A DNA stretch of 64,000 nt from contig CAJNDS010002169.1 of NCBI GenBank assembly GCA_905221605.1, positions 477,967 through 541,966 on the forward strand. Reading direction: 5' to 3'. Position numbers and translations under genes: made by a program. Under the pieces are notes generated by a model. That model saw only the letters and a list, made by a program, of their open reading frames with translations. It searched no databases and was not told where the DNA came from. Of this stretch, positions 34,101 to 46,962 are shown in pieces (the stretch's first letter is position 1; each line of letters opens with the position of its first letter). The DNA comes from Symbiodinium natans (taxonomy: Eukaryota > Sar > Dinophyceae > Suessiales > Symbiodiniaceae).

Positions 34101-35170
34101 GGGCTTAGGGCTTAGGGCGCTTAGGGCTTCGGGCTTAGGGCTTCGGGCTTGGGGCTTCGGGCTTAGGGTTGCCAACTTGGGCTCATGTTCTGGGTTTTGG
34201 GTTGCCATATGGGGGTGCCCGAAAGTTGTCAGGGCATTTGAATAACCCCACTGTTGCTTTCAGACAAACTGCAAGAAGAAACCAAAAAGAGGGACCTCAT
34301 TTCAAACCCTAATCCCTAATCCCTAAACCCTAAACCCTAAACCCACTCCAACCAGGTCAGCATGCCGGGCCTGCTCCATGCGTCTGAGACGGCTGAAGCC
34401 AGGCCTGATTTCTACCCCCTAATACTAGATACCCCCCAATTCTATTTAGATGACAGCACATGGGGGGGGGCATTTAAAGTTTGGGGGTAGCGGGAGGTGT
34501 AATACTAGGAGGAATGGGCTACATGAGAGCCGCAAAAGACAAGCACAAGGTCGGATTGGCTTGAGGTCCTAGAGCCGAAAGCCCTCAACCTCCAAGGGGG
34601 TGCAGCAGGCTTCGCAGGGGTGAGTTTGGGGTCTGAGTGTCGGATCTGCTCTAGCGGGCCCTTCAAGCCCGAAGCCAAAAAAAAACCATGAGGCTGTGAC
34701 ACTGTGAGGACCACTAGCCCCGAAAAATAGAACAGCCTAACAGCCCCTTAAAGCCCCCAAGAGGCCTTTTCAGCCATAAGACATTCCCCTAAAGCCTGAT
34801 AATCCTGCAGCTTCTACTACCCCTCAATCCCCTGCCAGTGTTCTTAAGAAAGGCCAAACAACTCAAACAACCAAAACCGAAGACACTCAAAAACAAGCCG
34901 CTCAAACACCCGCATGTAAGAAAAAAACAAAGTTCAAAAAAAAGAACGCGTATAACTTATGAGACCCTTAGAACTTATGAAACCCTTATCGAAACTCTCT
35001 TCCAGTCAAGTCAGAGAGAGAGCCGACTGCCGGGCAAACAAAAAGAAAAAAAGAACCCAGGCCCGGTCCCTTCAAACTTCTTGGGCAAGTCTGCACTTCC
35101 AACCTCATCGCAGCACAGGGCCTTTTTGAGCTGGTATTCATACACGTAGAGATACATAAGTCGGCCATGG
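31140..35170 (-). CDS. Exons of an unidentified gene
   Basis: Minus-strand exon candidates 5' to 3': ~35070-35170 (GRLMYLYVYEYQLKKALCCD, then EVGSADLPKKFEGT), ~34540-34690 (weak), ~33965-34070 (PLPFPHEEKEEEPADGSQPL), ~33540-33640, 33082-33216 (MLLMERVTKLKKQFGREAGS), 32748-32822 (25 whole codons, VPAETEEVFTLATGLRDRLV, donor GC), ~32455-32512 (weak), 32063-32140 (26 whole codons, FKSRTPEASPALNTNAQPEE, donor GTAAG) and ~31140-31190 (LGPEHVTEKRLAADLRC). They share the exon-island look of confirmed genes: unique sequence between telomere-like blocks, with AG acceptors. Several could belong to different genes. No family recognised. Confidence 0.45.
32849..32994 (+). repeat. Interstitial TTTAGGG array
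   Basis: About 20 heptamers between two exons of the 31-35 kb gene. Confidence 0.95.
33765..33871. mobile_element. Foldback element, family 2 (copy 1)
   Basis: A 107-bp element with ends TATGGGGGTTT and AAACCCCCATA (perfect 11-bp inverted repeats) and an inner GGGGACCC ... GTACCCCTAAT. Related to the 54.8-kb copy and distinct from family 1. Confidence 0.7.
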
Positions 35171-35249
35171 ACTGCGAAAAAAAATGTATATATATATATA
35201 TATTATATATATATATACATATATATATATATGTGGCCGAGACCTTTAG

Positions 35250-38200
35250 GGTCTATTTGGCCATTTCCTTTATACTTTAGTACACAATCGTCTTAATCCT
35301 CTGTCTCTTACTAAGCTGGAAGAAAGCTTTTATTGCTGAGTAGGCATGAGAAACCAGGCTGTATTTCCGATAGCAAATGAAAGGTGGCCCTTAAAACTTT
35401 AATGGGCATGACAGAGCTGCTTTATCTTTTAGAAAGACATGCACACGTCTCTTTTTTCACTTCTTCATGAGACATGAGACAGGTCCTCTAGGTCTTCAGC
35501 AGAAGCAAGATAGTTTCTGTATCTCTGCCTTTTGTACAATGGGACATGAACAATCTCGTTTATCTTCTAGGAAACGGCTATCTCTTAATAAAAATGATGA
35601 CAGATAGAGCTCTTTGTTTGTTGCAAAAGAGCTCCTCTGCCCTTAGTAAATTCAAAAAGCTCGTTTACCTCTTGAAAGCAAATAGGGAGCTACTATGATT
35701 CGCAGGCTCCTCTATCTCTTTGCAAGAAATGAGATCGTTCTCTACCTACCGCTTGCGAAAGAGCTCCTCTACCTCGTAATCAAAACTACGGAAACTCCTA
35801 TGGCCCTTAATGGGGCATGGCAAGCTCCTCTACGGCTATCTTTTTTCGGAAAAGAGGGTCTCTACCAAATAGAAGGTCGCGAGAGACATCCTTTATCGCT
35901 TAATAGGAATGACAGAGGTCCTCTACCTCACGTTATGAGCGGAAACGAGAAAGCGCCCTTGCCTCTTATGAAAGGGCTCCGCCACCTCCTAATGCACAAT
36001 GAGCAAGCTCTTCTATCCTTTTCGTCAACAAGTCATGAGAGGGCTTCCTAGGAAATGACAGAGCTACGAAAGAGCCTTTCTTCTACTTGAAAAGTGAGGA
36101 CAGGTTCTCTAGCGATTAATAGGCAATGAGAGAACTTCCTTATGTGTCTTCAATGAGAGAGCTCCTTTATGTATCTTTAACTCTTGCATGAGAGAGCTCC
36201 CCTATCTCTTTCTAGGAGTGACAGAGCCCCTCTCTCTCTTTCTATGAACGGGAAATGAATGGTGCTCCTGGCCATCGGACGTGACAGAGCTGCTCTATTT
36301 TGTAGCGGTGTCTAGATTTCGCCCTGTCACATGAGGCAGCTTCTCAGCTTCTTCTCTAGGCCTTAATTGGAAACTACTGTGCCTTCTTAAGTGGATATTA
36401 GAAAGCACATCTATCTTCTAGGAAATGACAGCGCTCCTAAGAAACAGTGACGCCCCATTACCTTGAACGGAACGAGAAAGCTACTGAGGGGTTGGGGGGG
36501 GGGGTGGGAGGAGCGCTTTCATTTCCCATAAAAGATGGAGGGGCTTTTTCATCAGGGAAAGTGGGGGTCCTTCATGTTCCGCTCGAAGATAGACGAACTC
36601 CCTCATAAGAGAATGAGCTTCCTATCAACCAAAAGATAGAGGAGCTGTCTCACAAAAGATACAGGAGCTCTATGACCACTCCTCTACTGCTTGAGCTTCA
36701 GCACCTCTTCAGGGAAAGAAAAGAGCTGCTGCATGTTGTAGAGGTAGCTCTGCTATCATTTGCTAAGAAATGAAGAGCCCCCTCTATCTCCCAACATAAC
36801 AGGAGAGAGCTCCTATAAATTCTCAAGACATGACAGGCAGGGCCCCCCTGCCTGAGACGAAAGAGCTCCTCATCACTCAATAGGCAATCACAGAGCTCAA
36901 GTGCATAAGAAAGCTTCTTGATCTCTGGAAAGGCTTCTGCGAGAGCTCCTCTATTCCTTTCTAGGAGAAGCAGGAATGAGAAAGCTCCTCGGGGCGCGTT
37001 TTCCTTTCCCAAAACAAGACGAGGATCTTTCAGTTCCTACGCCGAAAAGCAGAGATATAGGAGCTGTCTCACGAGAGATTCAGAGAGAAAAGCTCTTGTA
37101 TCTCTTATGTGAAAGCTCTGCTATCTTTTAAAAAATGAAGTGGCCCCGGAAGCCCCTGTGTCTCTTCAATCAAACACCATTCAAAAAAAGTGAACGACAG
37201 AGCTCCTCTGCCTCTTGCGAAGGAGCTCTTCTGCCTTTTGAAACTCACAAAGCTCCTTTACCTCTAGCAAAGACATGGTAGAGCTCCTCGATCTCTGTCT
37301 TTTACATGGTATAGAGCTTGGCTCCAGAAAACGCTATATCTCTTCGCAGGAAATGAGAACGTTCTCTACCTGCCTCATGTGAAAGAGCTCCTCTCCTCGT
37401 AATCAAAACAGCGAAAACTCGTTTCGCTCTTCCTAGGGAGCGAGCAAGCTCGTGTTTCATCTTTTTCAGAAAGAGCGCCCGTATCATGGTCACGAGAGAC
37501 CTCTGCCCTTTACGAAAGAGCTTTCTTCTGCTTGAAGAAGTGAGCCCCTTTCTCTTCCTATGAATAGAAAATGAAGGCGCTCCTCTTAGTCGGACATGAC
37601 TCAGCTGCTCTATTTTGTACGAGACCGTGAACAGCTTCCTGTTTCTAAGTTTCGCTATGAGACATGAGAGAACTCTAGACCTTCATAGGAAACGGGAGAT
37701 CATCTCTATCTGTGCCTTGAAAAAGTGGACATCAGAAGGCACATTTATCTTTCTAGGAAATGACAGCACTTCAAAGAAATTCTGACGCCACATTACCTTT
37801 GAAAATGGAATGAGGCAGCTACTGGGCAAAAAACGCTTTCGTTTCCTGTAAAGGATGATGGGGCTCATTCATCAGAGAAAAAGGTCCTTCATGTTCCACT
37901 AGAAGATACTCTTTGAGCTCTTCAGGGACGAAGAGCTGCTGCGTCTTTGTTCTGCGATCTTTTCGTAAGAAAAGAAGAGCCCCCTCTATCTCCCAACACA
38001 ACATGAGAGAGCTCCTAAAAATTCTCAAAACGTGACAGGCAAGGCTCCCCTGCCTGCGACGAAAGAGCTCCTCATCACTCAATAGGCAATCACAGAGCTC
38101 AAGTGCATAAGAAAGCTTCTTGATCTCTGGAAAGGCTTCTGCAAGAGCTCCTCTATTCCTTTCTAGGAGAAGCAGGAATGAGAAAGCTCCTCGGGGCGCG

Positions 38201-40520
38201 TTTTTCCTTTCCTAAAACAAGACGAGGCTCTTTCAGTTCCTACGCCGAAAAGCAGAGATATAGGAGCTGTCTCACGAGAGATTCAGAGAGAAAAGCTCTT
38301 GTATCTCTTATGTGAAAGCTCTGCTATCTTTTAAAAAATGAAGTGGCCCCGGAAGCCCCTGTGTCTCTTCAATCAAACACCATTCAAAAAAAGTGAACGA
38401 CAGAGCTCCTCTGCCTCTTGCGAAGGAGCTCTTCTGCCTTTTGAAACTCACAAAGCTCCTTTACCTCTAGCAAAGACATGGTAGAGCTCCTCGATCTCTG
38501 TCTTTTACATGGTATAGAGCTTGGCTCCAGAAAACGCTATATCTCTTCGCAGGAAATGAGAACGTTCTCTACCTGCCTCATGTGAAAGAGCTCCTCTCCT
38601 CGTAATCAAAACAGCGAAAACTCGTTTCGCTCTTCCTAGGGAGCGAGCAAGCTCGTGTTTCATCTTTTTCAGAAAGAGCGCCCGTATCATGGTCACGAGA
38701 GACCTCTGCCCTTTACGAAAGAGCTTTCTTCTGCTTGAAGAAGTGAGCCCCTTTCTCTTCCTATGAATAGAAAATGAAGGCGCTCCTCTTAGTCGGACAT
38801 GACTCAGCTGCTCTATTTTGTACGAGACCGTGAACAGCTTCCTGTTTCTAAGTTTCGCTATGAGACATGAGAGAACTCTAGACCTTCATAGGAAACGGGA
38901 GATCATCTCTATCTGTGCCTTGAAAAAGTGGACATCAGAAGGCACATTTATCTTTCTAGGAAATGACAGCACTTCAAAGAAATTCTGACGCCGCATTACC
39001 TTTGAAAATGGAATGAGGCAGCTACTGGGCAAAAAAACGCTTTCGTTTCCTGTAAAGGATGATGGGGCTCATTCATCAGAGAAAAAGGTCCTTCATGTTC
39101 CACTAGAAGATACTCTTTGAGCTCTTCAAGGGCAAGAAGAGCTCCTGCGTCTTTGTTTGAGGTGGCTCTGCGATCTTTTAGTAAGAAATGAAGAGCCCCC
39201 TCTAAATTTTTCAAGACATGACAGGGCTCCCCTGCCTGCTACGAAAGAGCTCCTCTGTAGCGAAGTCTCGAAAGAACTCAAACAATTGAGAGGCTCCTCA
39301 TCACTTAATGACGGATCTCAGTCGCTTTTTTTGGCATAAGAGGGCTTCTCGATCTCTGGAAAATGTTCTGCAAGAGCTCCTCTATTCCTTTGTAGGAGAA
39401 GCAGGAATGAGAAAGCTCCTCGGGACGCGTTTTCCTTTCCCAAAACAAGACGAGGCTCTTTCAGATCCTATGCCGAGAGGAAGGAGGTCTCCCGTGTCCT
39501 ACCAGAAGGTAGACAACCCCCTCATGAGCGAACGAGTTTCATATCAATTCAGAGATATAGAGGCTGTCTCACAAGAGATTCAGAGAGAAAAGCTCTTGTA
39601 TCTCTTATGAGAAAGCTCTGCTATCTTTGAAAATAAGGTGGCCCCCGAAACCCCTGTGTCTCTCATACACTTTTAAAAAATTTGAACGACAGAGCCACTC
39701 TGCCTCTTGCGAAGGAGCTCTTCTGCCTTTTCTCTGGAAACGAAACGGTGGAGCTACTCGATCTCTGTCGTTTACATGGTATAGAGCTTGGCTCCAGAAA
39801 ACGCTATATCTCTTCGCAGGAAATGAGAACGTTCTCTACCTACCTCTTGTGACAGAGCCCGATGAAAAAGCAAGCTCTTCTATCTTCTCTTCTCGTCAAC
39901 AAGTCATGAGCGGGGGGGGGGGGGCTCTCGCCCTTGCCTCCCTGTTAGAAAATCGCAGAGCTCCTTTGCCTCTTACGAAAGAGCCTTTCTTCTGCTTGAA
40001 GAAGTGAGCCCCTTTCTCTTCCTATGAATAGGAACTGAAGGCGCTCCTCTTAATAAATCGGACATGACTCAGCTGCTCTACTTTGTACTAAACCATGAAG
40101 GGCTTCCTGTTTCTAAGTTTCGTTATGAGACATGAGACAGCTCTAGGCCCTCATAGGAAACGAGAGAGGGTCTTTATCTGTGCCTTGTTAAGTGGACATC
40201 AAAAAGAAATGACAGCGCTCCTAAGAAATAGTGATGCCCCAATATCCTTGAAATGGAATGAGAAGCTACGGGGGGGGGGGGCTCTTTCATCAGAGAAACA
40301 GGAGGTCCTTCATGTTCCACTCGAATAAAGAAGAACTTCTTAACAAGAGAATGAGTTTCCTATCAACCAAAAGATAGAGGAGCTGTCTCACAGATAGAGG
40401 AGCTCTACGAAGCAGGCATGAGAAAGCTCCTCGGATTGCGGTCTCCTTTAAAAAAAAAAACGAGGCTCTTTCGGTTCCTATGCCGAGAGAGAGGCCGTCT
40501 CCCGTGTCGGCCCCTGTCTC
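35250..40520. repeat. GAGCTCCTCT-rich dispersed-motif array with a duplicated 1.2-kb unit
   Basis: Degenerate units of about 45-60 bp centred on AGAGCTCCTCTACCTCTT-like motifs and 'ATGAGA'. Within it, about 36.84-38.04 kb is repeated almost exactly at 38.04-39.2 kb (offset 1202-1203 bp), and a more diverged third copy follows to ~40.3 kb. Frames in it are not gene-like. No exon seen. Confidence 0.88.
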
Positions 40521-41672
40521 GAAGATCTCAGGCCATTTAAGGAAGTAAATGAATTTCTTTAAATGGCCTGGGATCTCTGAGAAGGGGCACGATTTAATTC
40601 ATGGGATTAATTTAATTCGGGGCCTTGTCCTGAGAATAAAATGAATTAAATGAATTAAAGGAATTAAATCGGGCCCCCCGTATCAGAGATCCCAAGCCAT
40701 TTAAAGAATTAAGTGAATTAAATGAATTAAATGAATTAAATGACTTAAATCGGGCCTCCCCGTCTCAGAGAACCCAGCCCATTTAAAGAATTAAATGAAT
40801 TAAATGAATGAAATGATTTAATTAAGTAATTCATTTAATTCATTTAATTCGGGGCCTTGGCCGGAGAATTAAATGAATTAAGTGAATGAATTAATTAATT
40901 CATTTAATTCGGGGCCTTGGCCGGAGAATTAAATGAATTAAATGAATTAAATGAATTAAATGAATTAAATGAATTAAATGAATTAAATGAATTAAATCGG
41001 GCCTCCCCGTCTCAGAGATCCCAGCCCATTTAAAGAATTACATGAATTAAATGAATTAAATGAATTACATGAATGAAATAAATTAAGTGAAGTAATTAAT
41101 TAATTCATTTAATGCTCCGGCCAAGGCCCCGAATTACATGAATTAAATGAATTAAATGAATTAAATGAATTAAATGAATTAAATGAATTAAATGAATTAA
41201 ATGAATTAAATGAATTAAATGAATTAAATGAATTAAGTCGGGCCTCCCCGTCTCAGAGATCCCATCCCATTTAAAGAATTCAAAGAATTAAATGGATTAA
41301 ATGAATTAATTACTTCATTCATTGAATTCATTTAATTCGGGGCCTTGCCTGGAGAATTAAATGAATTAAATGAATTAAATCGAGCCTCTGGACGGGAGAT
41401 CTCAGGCCATTTACAGAATTAAATGTATTAAATGAATTAAATGAATTAAATGAATTAATTAATTAATTCATTTAATTCATTTAATTCGGGGCCTTGCCGG
41501 GAGAATTAAATGAATTAAATGAATTAAATGAATTAATTAATTAATTCATTTAATTCATTTAATTCGGGGCCTTGCCTGGAGAATTAAATGAATTAAATGA
41601 ATTAACTAATTAATTCATTTAATTCATTTAATTCATTTAATTCTTTAAATAGCCTGGGATCTCGGATAAGAG

Positions 41673-42500
41673 CTAAGTGTCATTTCCACATGCGTGGCCG
41701 GTGGCTGCGTGGACGTTTCCGTGGTCTGCGTGGCCCGGCTTATGGTCTCGTTTCACAGAATTACATGCTGATAGGGGCTCTGGTGCGTTTAGGGCGGTGG
41801 CCAAAACGCACTGAGCTCTTTTTCTCGGCGATTAGCACTGTGCATAAACCCTAACCCTAAACCCTAAAGCCTCCCGAGTCTAGGGGTTTAGGGGCACGAC
41901 CCAGGGCGTTCACGGCGTTGAGGGCTTAGGGCAGATGTGGACCTTCAGATATTGGGGTTTTTGGTTTATGCAAAACGCACTTCCCCCTTCCGCCCCCGCT
42001 CTTCCCCTCCCCTCCCCGTGCGTTTTGGGGGGCCTGCAAAACGCACCCCCCCCTTTCCCCCGTCTTCCCCCCCCCCCCCCTCACCCCCCCCCTCCCCTCC
42101 TCCCCCCGTGCGCGTGCATTTTGGGCAAGAACTGCAAACCGCCTCTCCCCCCCGCCCCCCGCCTCCCGCCCCGCCCCCCCCTCCCCCCCCCCCGTGCGTT
42201 TTGGAAGGCCTCGAAAACGCACTGCTTCCTCCCACCCTCCAGTTGCAGCTCCAGTTGCAAGCAAAGTGCGTTTTGGAAGGCCTCGAAAACGCACTGCTTC
42301 CTCCCACCCTCCAGTTGCAGCTCCAGTTGCAAGCAAAGTGCGTTTTGGAAGGCCTCGAAAACGCACTGCTTCCTCCCTCCCTCCCTTTCTCGGGTCCCTA
42401 AAAAAACACATCCGTGGACAATGGGGTCCGTGGACAGTTCCGTGGCCTGCGTGTACGGATGGTCTCCGTGGACAGACACTTGCGTGGATATGACACTTAG
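41673..42500. mobile_element. Non-autonomous inverted-repeat transposon inserted in satellite DNA
   Basis: An 828-bp element with perfect 11-bp terminal inverted repeats, CTAAGTGTCAT and ATGACACTTAG. It is flanked on both sides by GATAAGAG (41665-41672 and 42501-42508), an 8-bp target duplication. Neighbouring satellite units carry the uninterrupted site GGATAAGAGGGGCCCG once, which serves as an empty site. Subterminal zones on both sides are rich in CGTGG motifs. The middle has GC-rich tracts, TGCGTTTTGG motifs and three copies of a ~66-bp unit (about 42195-42375). No transposase: frames inside are low-complexity. An 8-bp duplication is usual for hAT-type elements; the assignment is inference. 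Confidence 0.88.
42195..42380. repeat. Three ~66-bp tandem units inside the transposon
   Basis: Unit begins GTGCGTTTTGGAAGGCCTCG and includes CTCCAGTTGCAG twice-like motifs. The first two copies are essentially identical and the third ends in a different C/T-rich tract. Confidence 0.85.
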
Positions 42501-44965
42501 GATAAGAGGGGCCCGATTTAATTCATTTAATTCATTTAATTCGGGGCCTTGCCCGGAGAATTAAATGAATTAAATGAATTAATTAATTAATTCATTTAAT
42601 TCATTTAATTCGGGGCCTTGCCTGGAGAATTAAATGAATTAAATGAATTAACTCGAGCCTCTGGACGGGAGATCTCAGGCCATTTACAGAATTAAATGTA
42701 TTAAATGAATTAAATGAATTAAATGAATTAATTAATTAATTCATTTAATTCATTTAATTCGGGGCCTTGCCGGGAGAATTAAATGAATTAAATGAATTAG
42801 TTAATTAATTCATTTAATTCATTTAATTCGGGGCCTTGCCTGGAGAATTAAATGAATTAAATGAATAAATTAATTAATTCATTTAATTCATTTAATTCAT
42901 TTAATTCATTTAATTCTTTAAATAGCCTGGGATCTCGGATAAGAGGGGCCCGATTTAATTCATTTAATTCATTTAATTCGGGGCCTTGCCCGGAATATTA
43001 AATGAATTAAATACATTAATTGATTAATTCATTTAATTCATTTAATTCATTTAATTCGGGGCCTTGCCTGGAGAATTAAATGAATTAAATGAATTAAATC
43101 GAGCCTCTGGACGGGAGATCTCAGGCCATTTACAGAATTAAATGTATTAAATGAATTAAATGAATTAAATGAATTAAATGAATTAATTAATTAATTCATT
43201 TAATTCATTTAATTCGGGGCCTTGCCGGGAGAATTAAATGAATTAAATGAATTAATTAATTAATTCATTTAATTCATTTAATTCGGGGCCTTGCCTGGAG
43301 AATTAAATGAATTAAATGAATTAACTAATTAATTCATTTAATTCATTTAATTCATTTAATTCATTTAATTCATTTAATTCATTTAATTCATTTAATTCAT
43401 TTAATTCATTTAATTCATTTAATTCTTTAAATAGCCTGGGATCTCGGATAAGAGGGGCCCGATTTAATTCATTTAATTCATTCAATTCGGGGCCTTGCCC
43501 GGAGAATTAAATGAATTAAATGAATTAGTTAATTAATTCATTTAATTCATTTAATTCGGGGCCTTGCCTGGAGAATTAAATGAATTAAATGAATTAACTC
43601 GAGCCTCTGGACGGGAGATCTCAGGCCAGTTACAGAATTAAATGTATTAAATGAATTAAATGAATTAAATGAATTAATTAATTAATTCATTTAATTCATT
43701 TAATTCGGGGCCTTGCCGGGAGAATTAAATGAATTAAATGAATTAAATGAATTAATTAATTAATTCATTTAATTCATTTAATTCGGGGCCTTGCCTGGAG
43801 AATTAAATGAATTAAATGAATTAATTAATTAATTCATTTAATTCATTTAATTCATTTAATTCTTTAAATAGCCTGGGATCTCGGATAAGAGGGGCCCGAT
43901 TTAATTCATTTAATTCATTTAATTCGGGGCCTTGCCCGGAGAATTAAATGAATTAAATAAATTAATTAATTAATTCATTTAATTCATTTAATTCGGGGCC
44001 TTGCCTGGAGAATTACATGAATTAAATGAATTAAATCGAGCCTCTGGACGGGAGATCTCAGGCCATTTACAGAATTAAATGTATTAAATGAATTAAATGA
44101 ATTAAATGAATTAATTAATTAATTCATTTAATTCATTTAATTCGGGGCCTTGCCGGGAGAATTAAATGAATTAAATGAATTAAATGAATTAAATGAATTA
44201 AATGAATTAAGTAATTAATTCATTTAATTCATTTAATTCGGGGCCTTGCCTGGAGAATTAAATGAATTAAATGAATTAACTAATTAATTCATTTAATTCA
44301 TTTAATTCATTTAATTCATTTAATTAATTCATTTAATTCATTTAATTCATTTAATTCTTTAAATAGCCTGGGATCTCGGATAAGAGGGGCCCGATTTAAT
44401 TCATTTAATTCATTTAATTCGGGGCCTTGCCCGGAGAATTAAATGAATTAAATGAATTAATTAATTAATTCATTTAATTCATTTAATTCGGGGCCTTGCC
44501 TGGAGAATTAAATGAATTAAATGAATTAATTAATTAATTCATTTAATTCATTTAATTCGGGGCCTTGCCTGGAGAATTAAATGAATTAAATGAATTAAAT
44601 CGAGCCTCTGGACGGGAGATCTCAGGCCATTTACAGAATTAAATGTATTAAATGAATTAAATGAATTAAATGAATTAAATGAATTAATTAATTAATTCAT
44701 TTAATTCATTTAATTCGGGGCCTTGCCGGGAGAATTAAATGAATTAAATGAATACATTAATTAATTCATTTAATTCATTTAATTCATTTAATTCGGGGCC
44801 TTGCCTGGAGAATTAAATAAATTAAATGAATTAACTAATTAATTCATTTAATTCATTTAATTCGGGGCGACTTGGCTGCAGAATTAAATGAATTAAATGA
44901 ATTAATGTATTGTGTCCAAATAGACCCCAAAGGCCCCTCTCACATATATATATACATATATATAC

Positions 44966-44999
<34 letters not shown>

Positions 45000-45232
45000 A
45001 CATGAAGACGGCGGGTAGCGTGGGCCTTGGAACATAATTTCCGGTGGATTTTGGGAGGGTGGTTCAAAAAATATTTTTTTTCTATATATTTATTTACATA
45101 TATGTATATCACGACAGCTAGCTAGCTCCTTTTAGAGCTTGCGTCGTTCTTGATGATCTCGGCCTCATCTGGTTCATCAATAGCTAAAAGGTGCGCGATT
45201 GACCTAATCTACTCATCGTTTTGGTCACGCCG

Positions 45233-45283
<51 letters not shown>
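45233..45283 (+). repeat. 51-nt poly(C) tract
   Basis: Uninterrupted C run, the longest homopolymer in the window. Shorter C or G runs occur at about 3990, 5092, 6000, 7370, 12875, 16390, 19915, 23290, 30898, 33377, 39913 and 40270. Confidence 0.95.
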
Positions 45284-45284
<1 letters not shown>

Positions 45285-45299
45285 CCCCCCCGGAGGCGA

Positions 45300-45660
45300 A
45301 GTCGAGCGCTAATTTGAATGGCGGGCACAATGCACTGCGCTTTGGGTTCCCAACGGGATGGCAGATCCAAAGCTCCTTCAGAAGTCTTCCCAACAAGCGG
45401 AAGCTCACATTGCCACCGCGCCGGCCAAAGCCTGATCATCGTCTTGAAAGCTGTAGATGTATGGTACCGGCCTTGGTGCCACGACCGACACATTCCACAG
45501 TGGCGTTCGGCAATCTCTGAGCCGGGGGTGCAAGGAAGCCCGAGTCTGCTAGGAGTCATTGAGCGGGTCAGAGCAGCATGCACAACACCGACTGAGTTTT
45601 GGGCGGTGGTGGCGCGCTGCCACTGCCGGCAAACTGAGAGGCTGCATGTTGACAGGGTCT
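45300..45660. other. Open on both strands, possible exon
   Basis: Unique sequence just right of a 51-nt C run. The plus strand reads VDVWYRPWCHDRHIPQWRSA and the minus strand reads IAERHCGMCRSWHQGRY; both stay open for over 90 codons. Without splice or substitution evidence I cannot choose a strand. Confidence 0.25.
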
Positions 45661-45705
45661 GCGCTTTAGGGTTTAGTTTAGGGGTTGGGCGTTTCGGGGC
45701 TCGGG

Positions 45706-45868
45706 CTTTATGTTTATTATAGTTTAGTATTGTTCATTATAGTTTATTACAATTTATTTTAGTTTATTATAGTTTATTCTAGTTTATTACAGTCTATTAT
45801 TGTTTATTATAGTTTATTATAGTTTATTATAGTTTATTATAGTTTATTATAGTTTATTATAGTTTTTT
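45706..45868 (+). repeat. AGTTTATTAT array
   Basis: About 14 imperfect decamers (TATAGTTTAT). Confidence 0.92.
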
Positions 45869-46344
45869 ATGATTCAGGGTAGGATGGGATGGCTCTCCGG
45901 GGGCCAGGCTGGCTGCATTTTCACCACCATGGACTGCGGAGTGCACTCAACGCTCAAGTCGAAGGTGGCCTCCCATTTAAGGCAGGGGGGGGGGGTCTGT
46001 AGCTTAGGGGGCACCTACTATGTAGGGTACCAGGAAGGGGCCATCATCTTAAGAACCCTCCATACGGTCTATTCCCCACATGATGGACTCCGGGATGTTC
46101 CTGCTATCATATATACACCGCCTGTTGCTTGTAGGGCACTCAAAAAAAGGCCTATCAGTGACTCATCGGCGAGAGGCTGGCTGTCTGACGACAGGCCTTC
46201 AGCTTGTGCCCGACAACGGTCATGGCCATCTCTCCCTCCTGCAACTGCGGAGCAGAATCTCGCATGTGTGACGAGGACCAATGTGGTGCGTGAGGCCTTT
46301 GAGAAGGAGTATCTCTTTTCCACTCCATTCTCCATCTTCCCGAC

Positions 46345-46923
46345 CTGGCGTTTGAGCCGAGCCACCAGCTTGAATCCCAGCACTCTGCAAAAAAGCCAAG
46401 ACACTTCAGCAGCAGAGGGCGTAGGGCTCAAAACCCTAAACCCTAAACCCTAAACCCTAAACCCTAAACCCTAAACCCTAAACCCTAAACCCTAAACCCG
46501 CCGGGGGCCCGGCCCAGTCCACGCCACACAGCCTTTGCAGGGCGATCGCCTCGCGGGCCTTCCGCCGCACGCGAGAGAGGTGCGTGTTGTTGGCCTTGGG
46601 CACAAGGTATCAGGGGCTACTCTTTCTTCGGGGCTCAGGGCTTTGGGCTTAGGGATTCGGGCTGCGAGTTTCCTGCGTAGGGTTCTTTGTTGGGAGGGGC
46701 GGGGGATGTTCAAACTGGTGTGCACAGGGGCTACACCCTTCAAATAACCCTAAACAAACTACGAAAACCTAGACCCCAGAAAAAACCTCAACCCTGACCC
46801 TAACACCCTAAAAAACCTAAACCCGAACCCTGAAATCCTAAAATGCCTTTACACTAAACCCTCAACCCTCAACCCTCAACCCTAAACCCTCAACCCTCAA
46901 CCCTCGACCCTCAACCCTCGACC

Positions 46924-46962
<39 letters not shown>

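Larger units (their letters stand above)
40540..44910. repeat. ATGAATTA satellite with higher-order structure
   Basis: Octamer ATGAATTA runs alternate with their mirror (TTAATTCA), separated by GC-rich spacers (CGGGGCCTTGCCTGGAG; GGACGGGAGATCTCAGGCC). The spacer CGAGCCTCTGGACGGG recurs at 41381, 42654, 43100, 43600, 44037 and 44601. After removing the inserted transposon the spacings are 437, 446, 500, 437 and 564 bp. Each half-unit is an inverted repeat able to form a hairpin. No genes. Confidence 0.92.

Noticed and set aside
41926-42564. Long open frames in a GC-rich segment
   Set aside because: They fall wholly inside the 828-bp non-autonomous element and are low-complexity in every frame.
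40540-44910. CRISPR array
   Set aside because: The repeats are 8-bp units in alternating orientation without unique spacers, in eukaryotic DNA.
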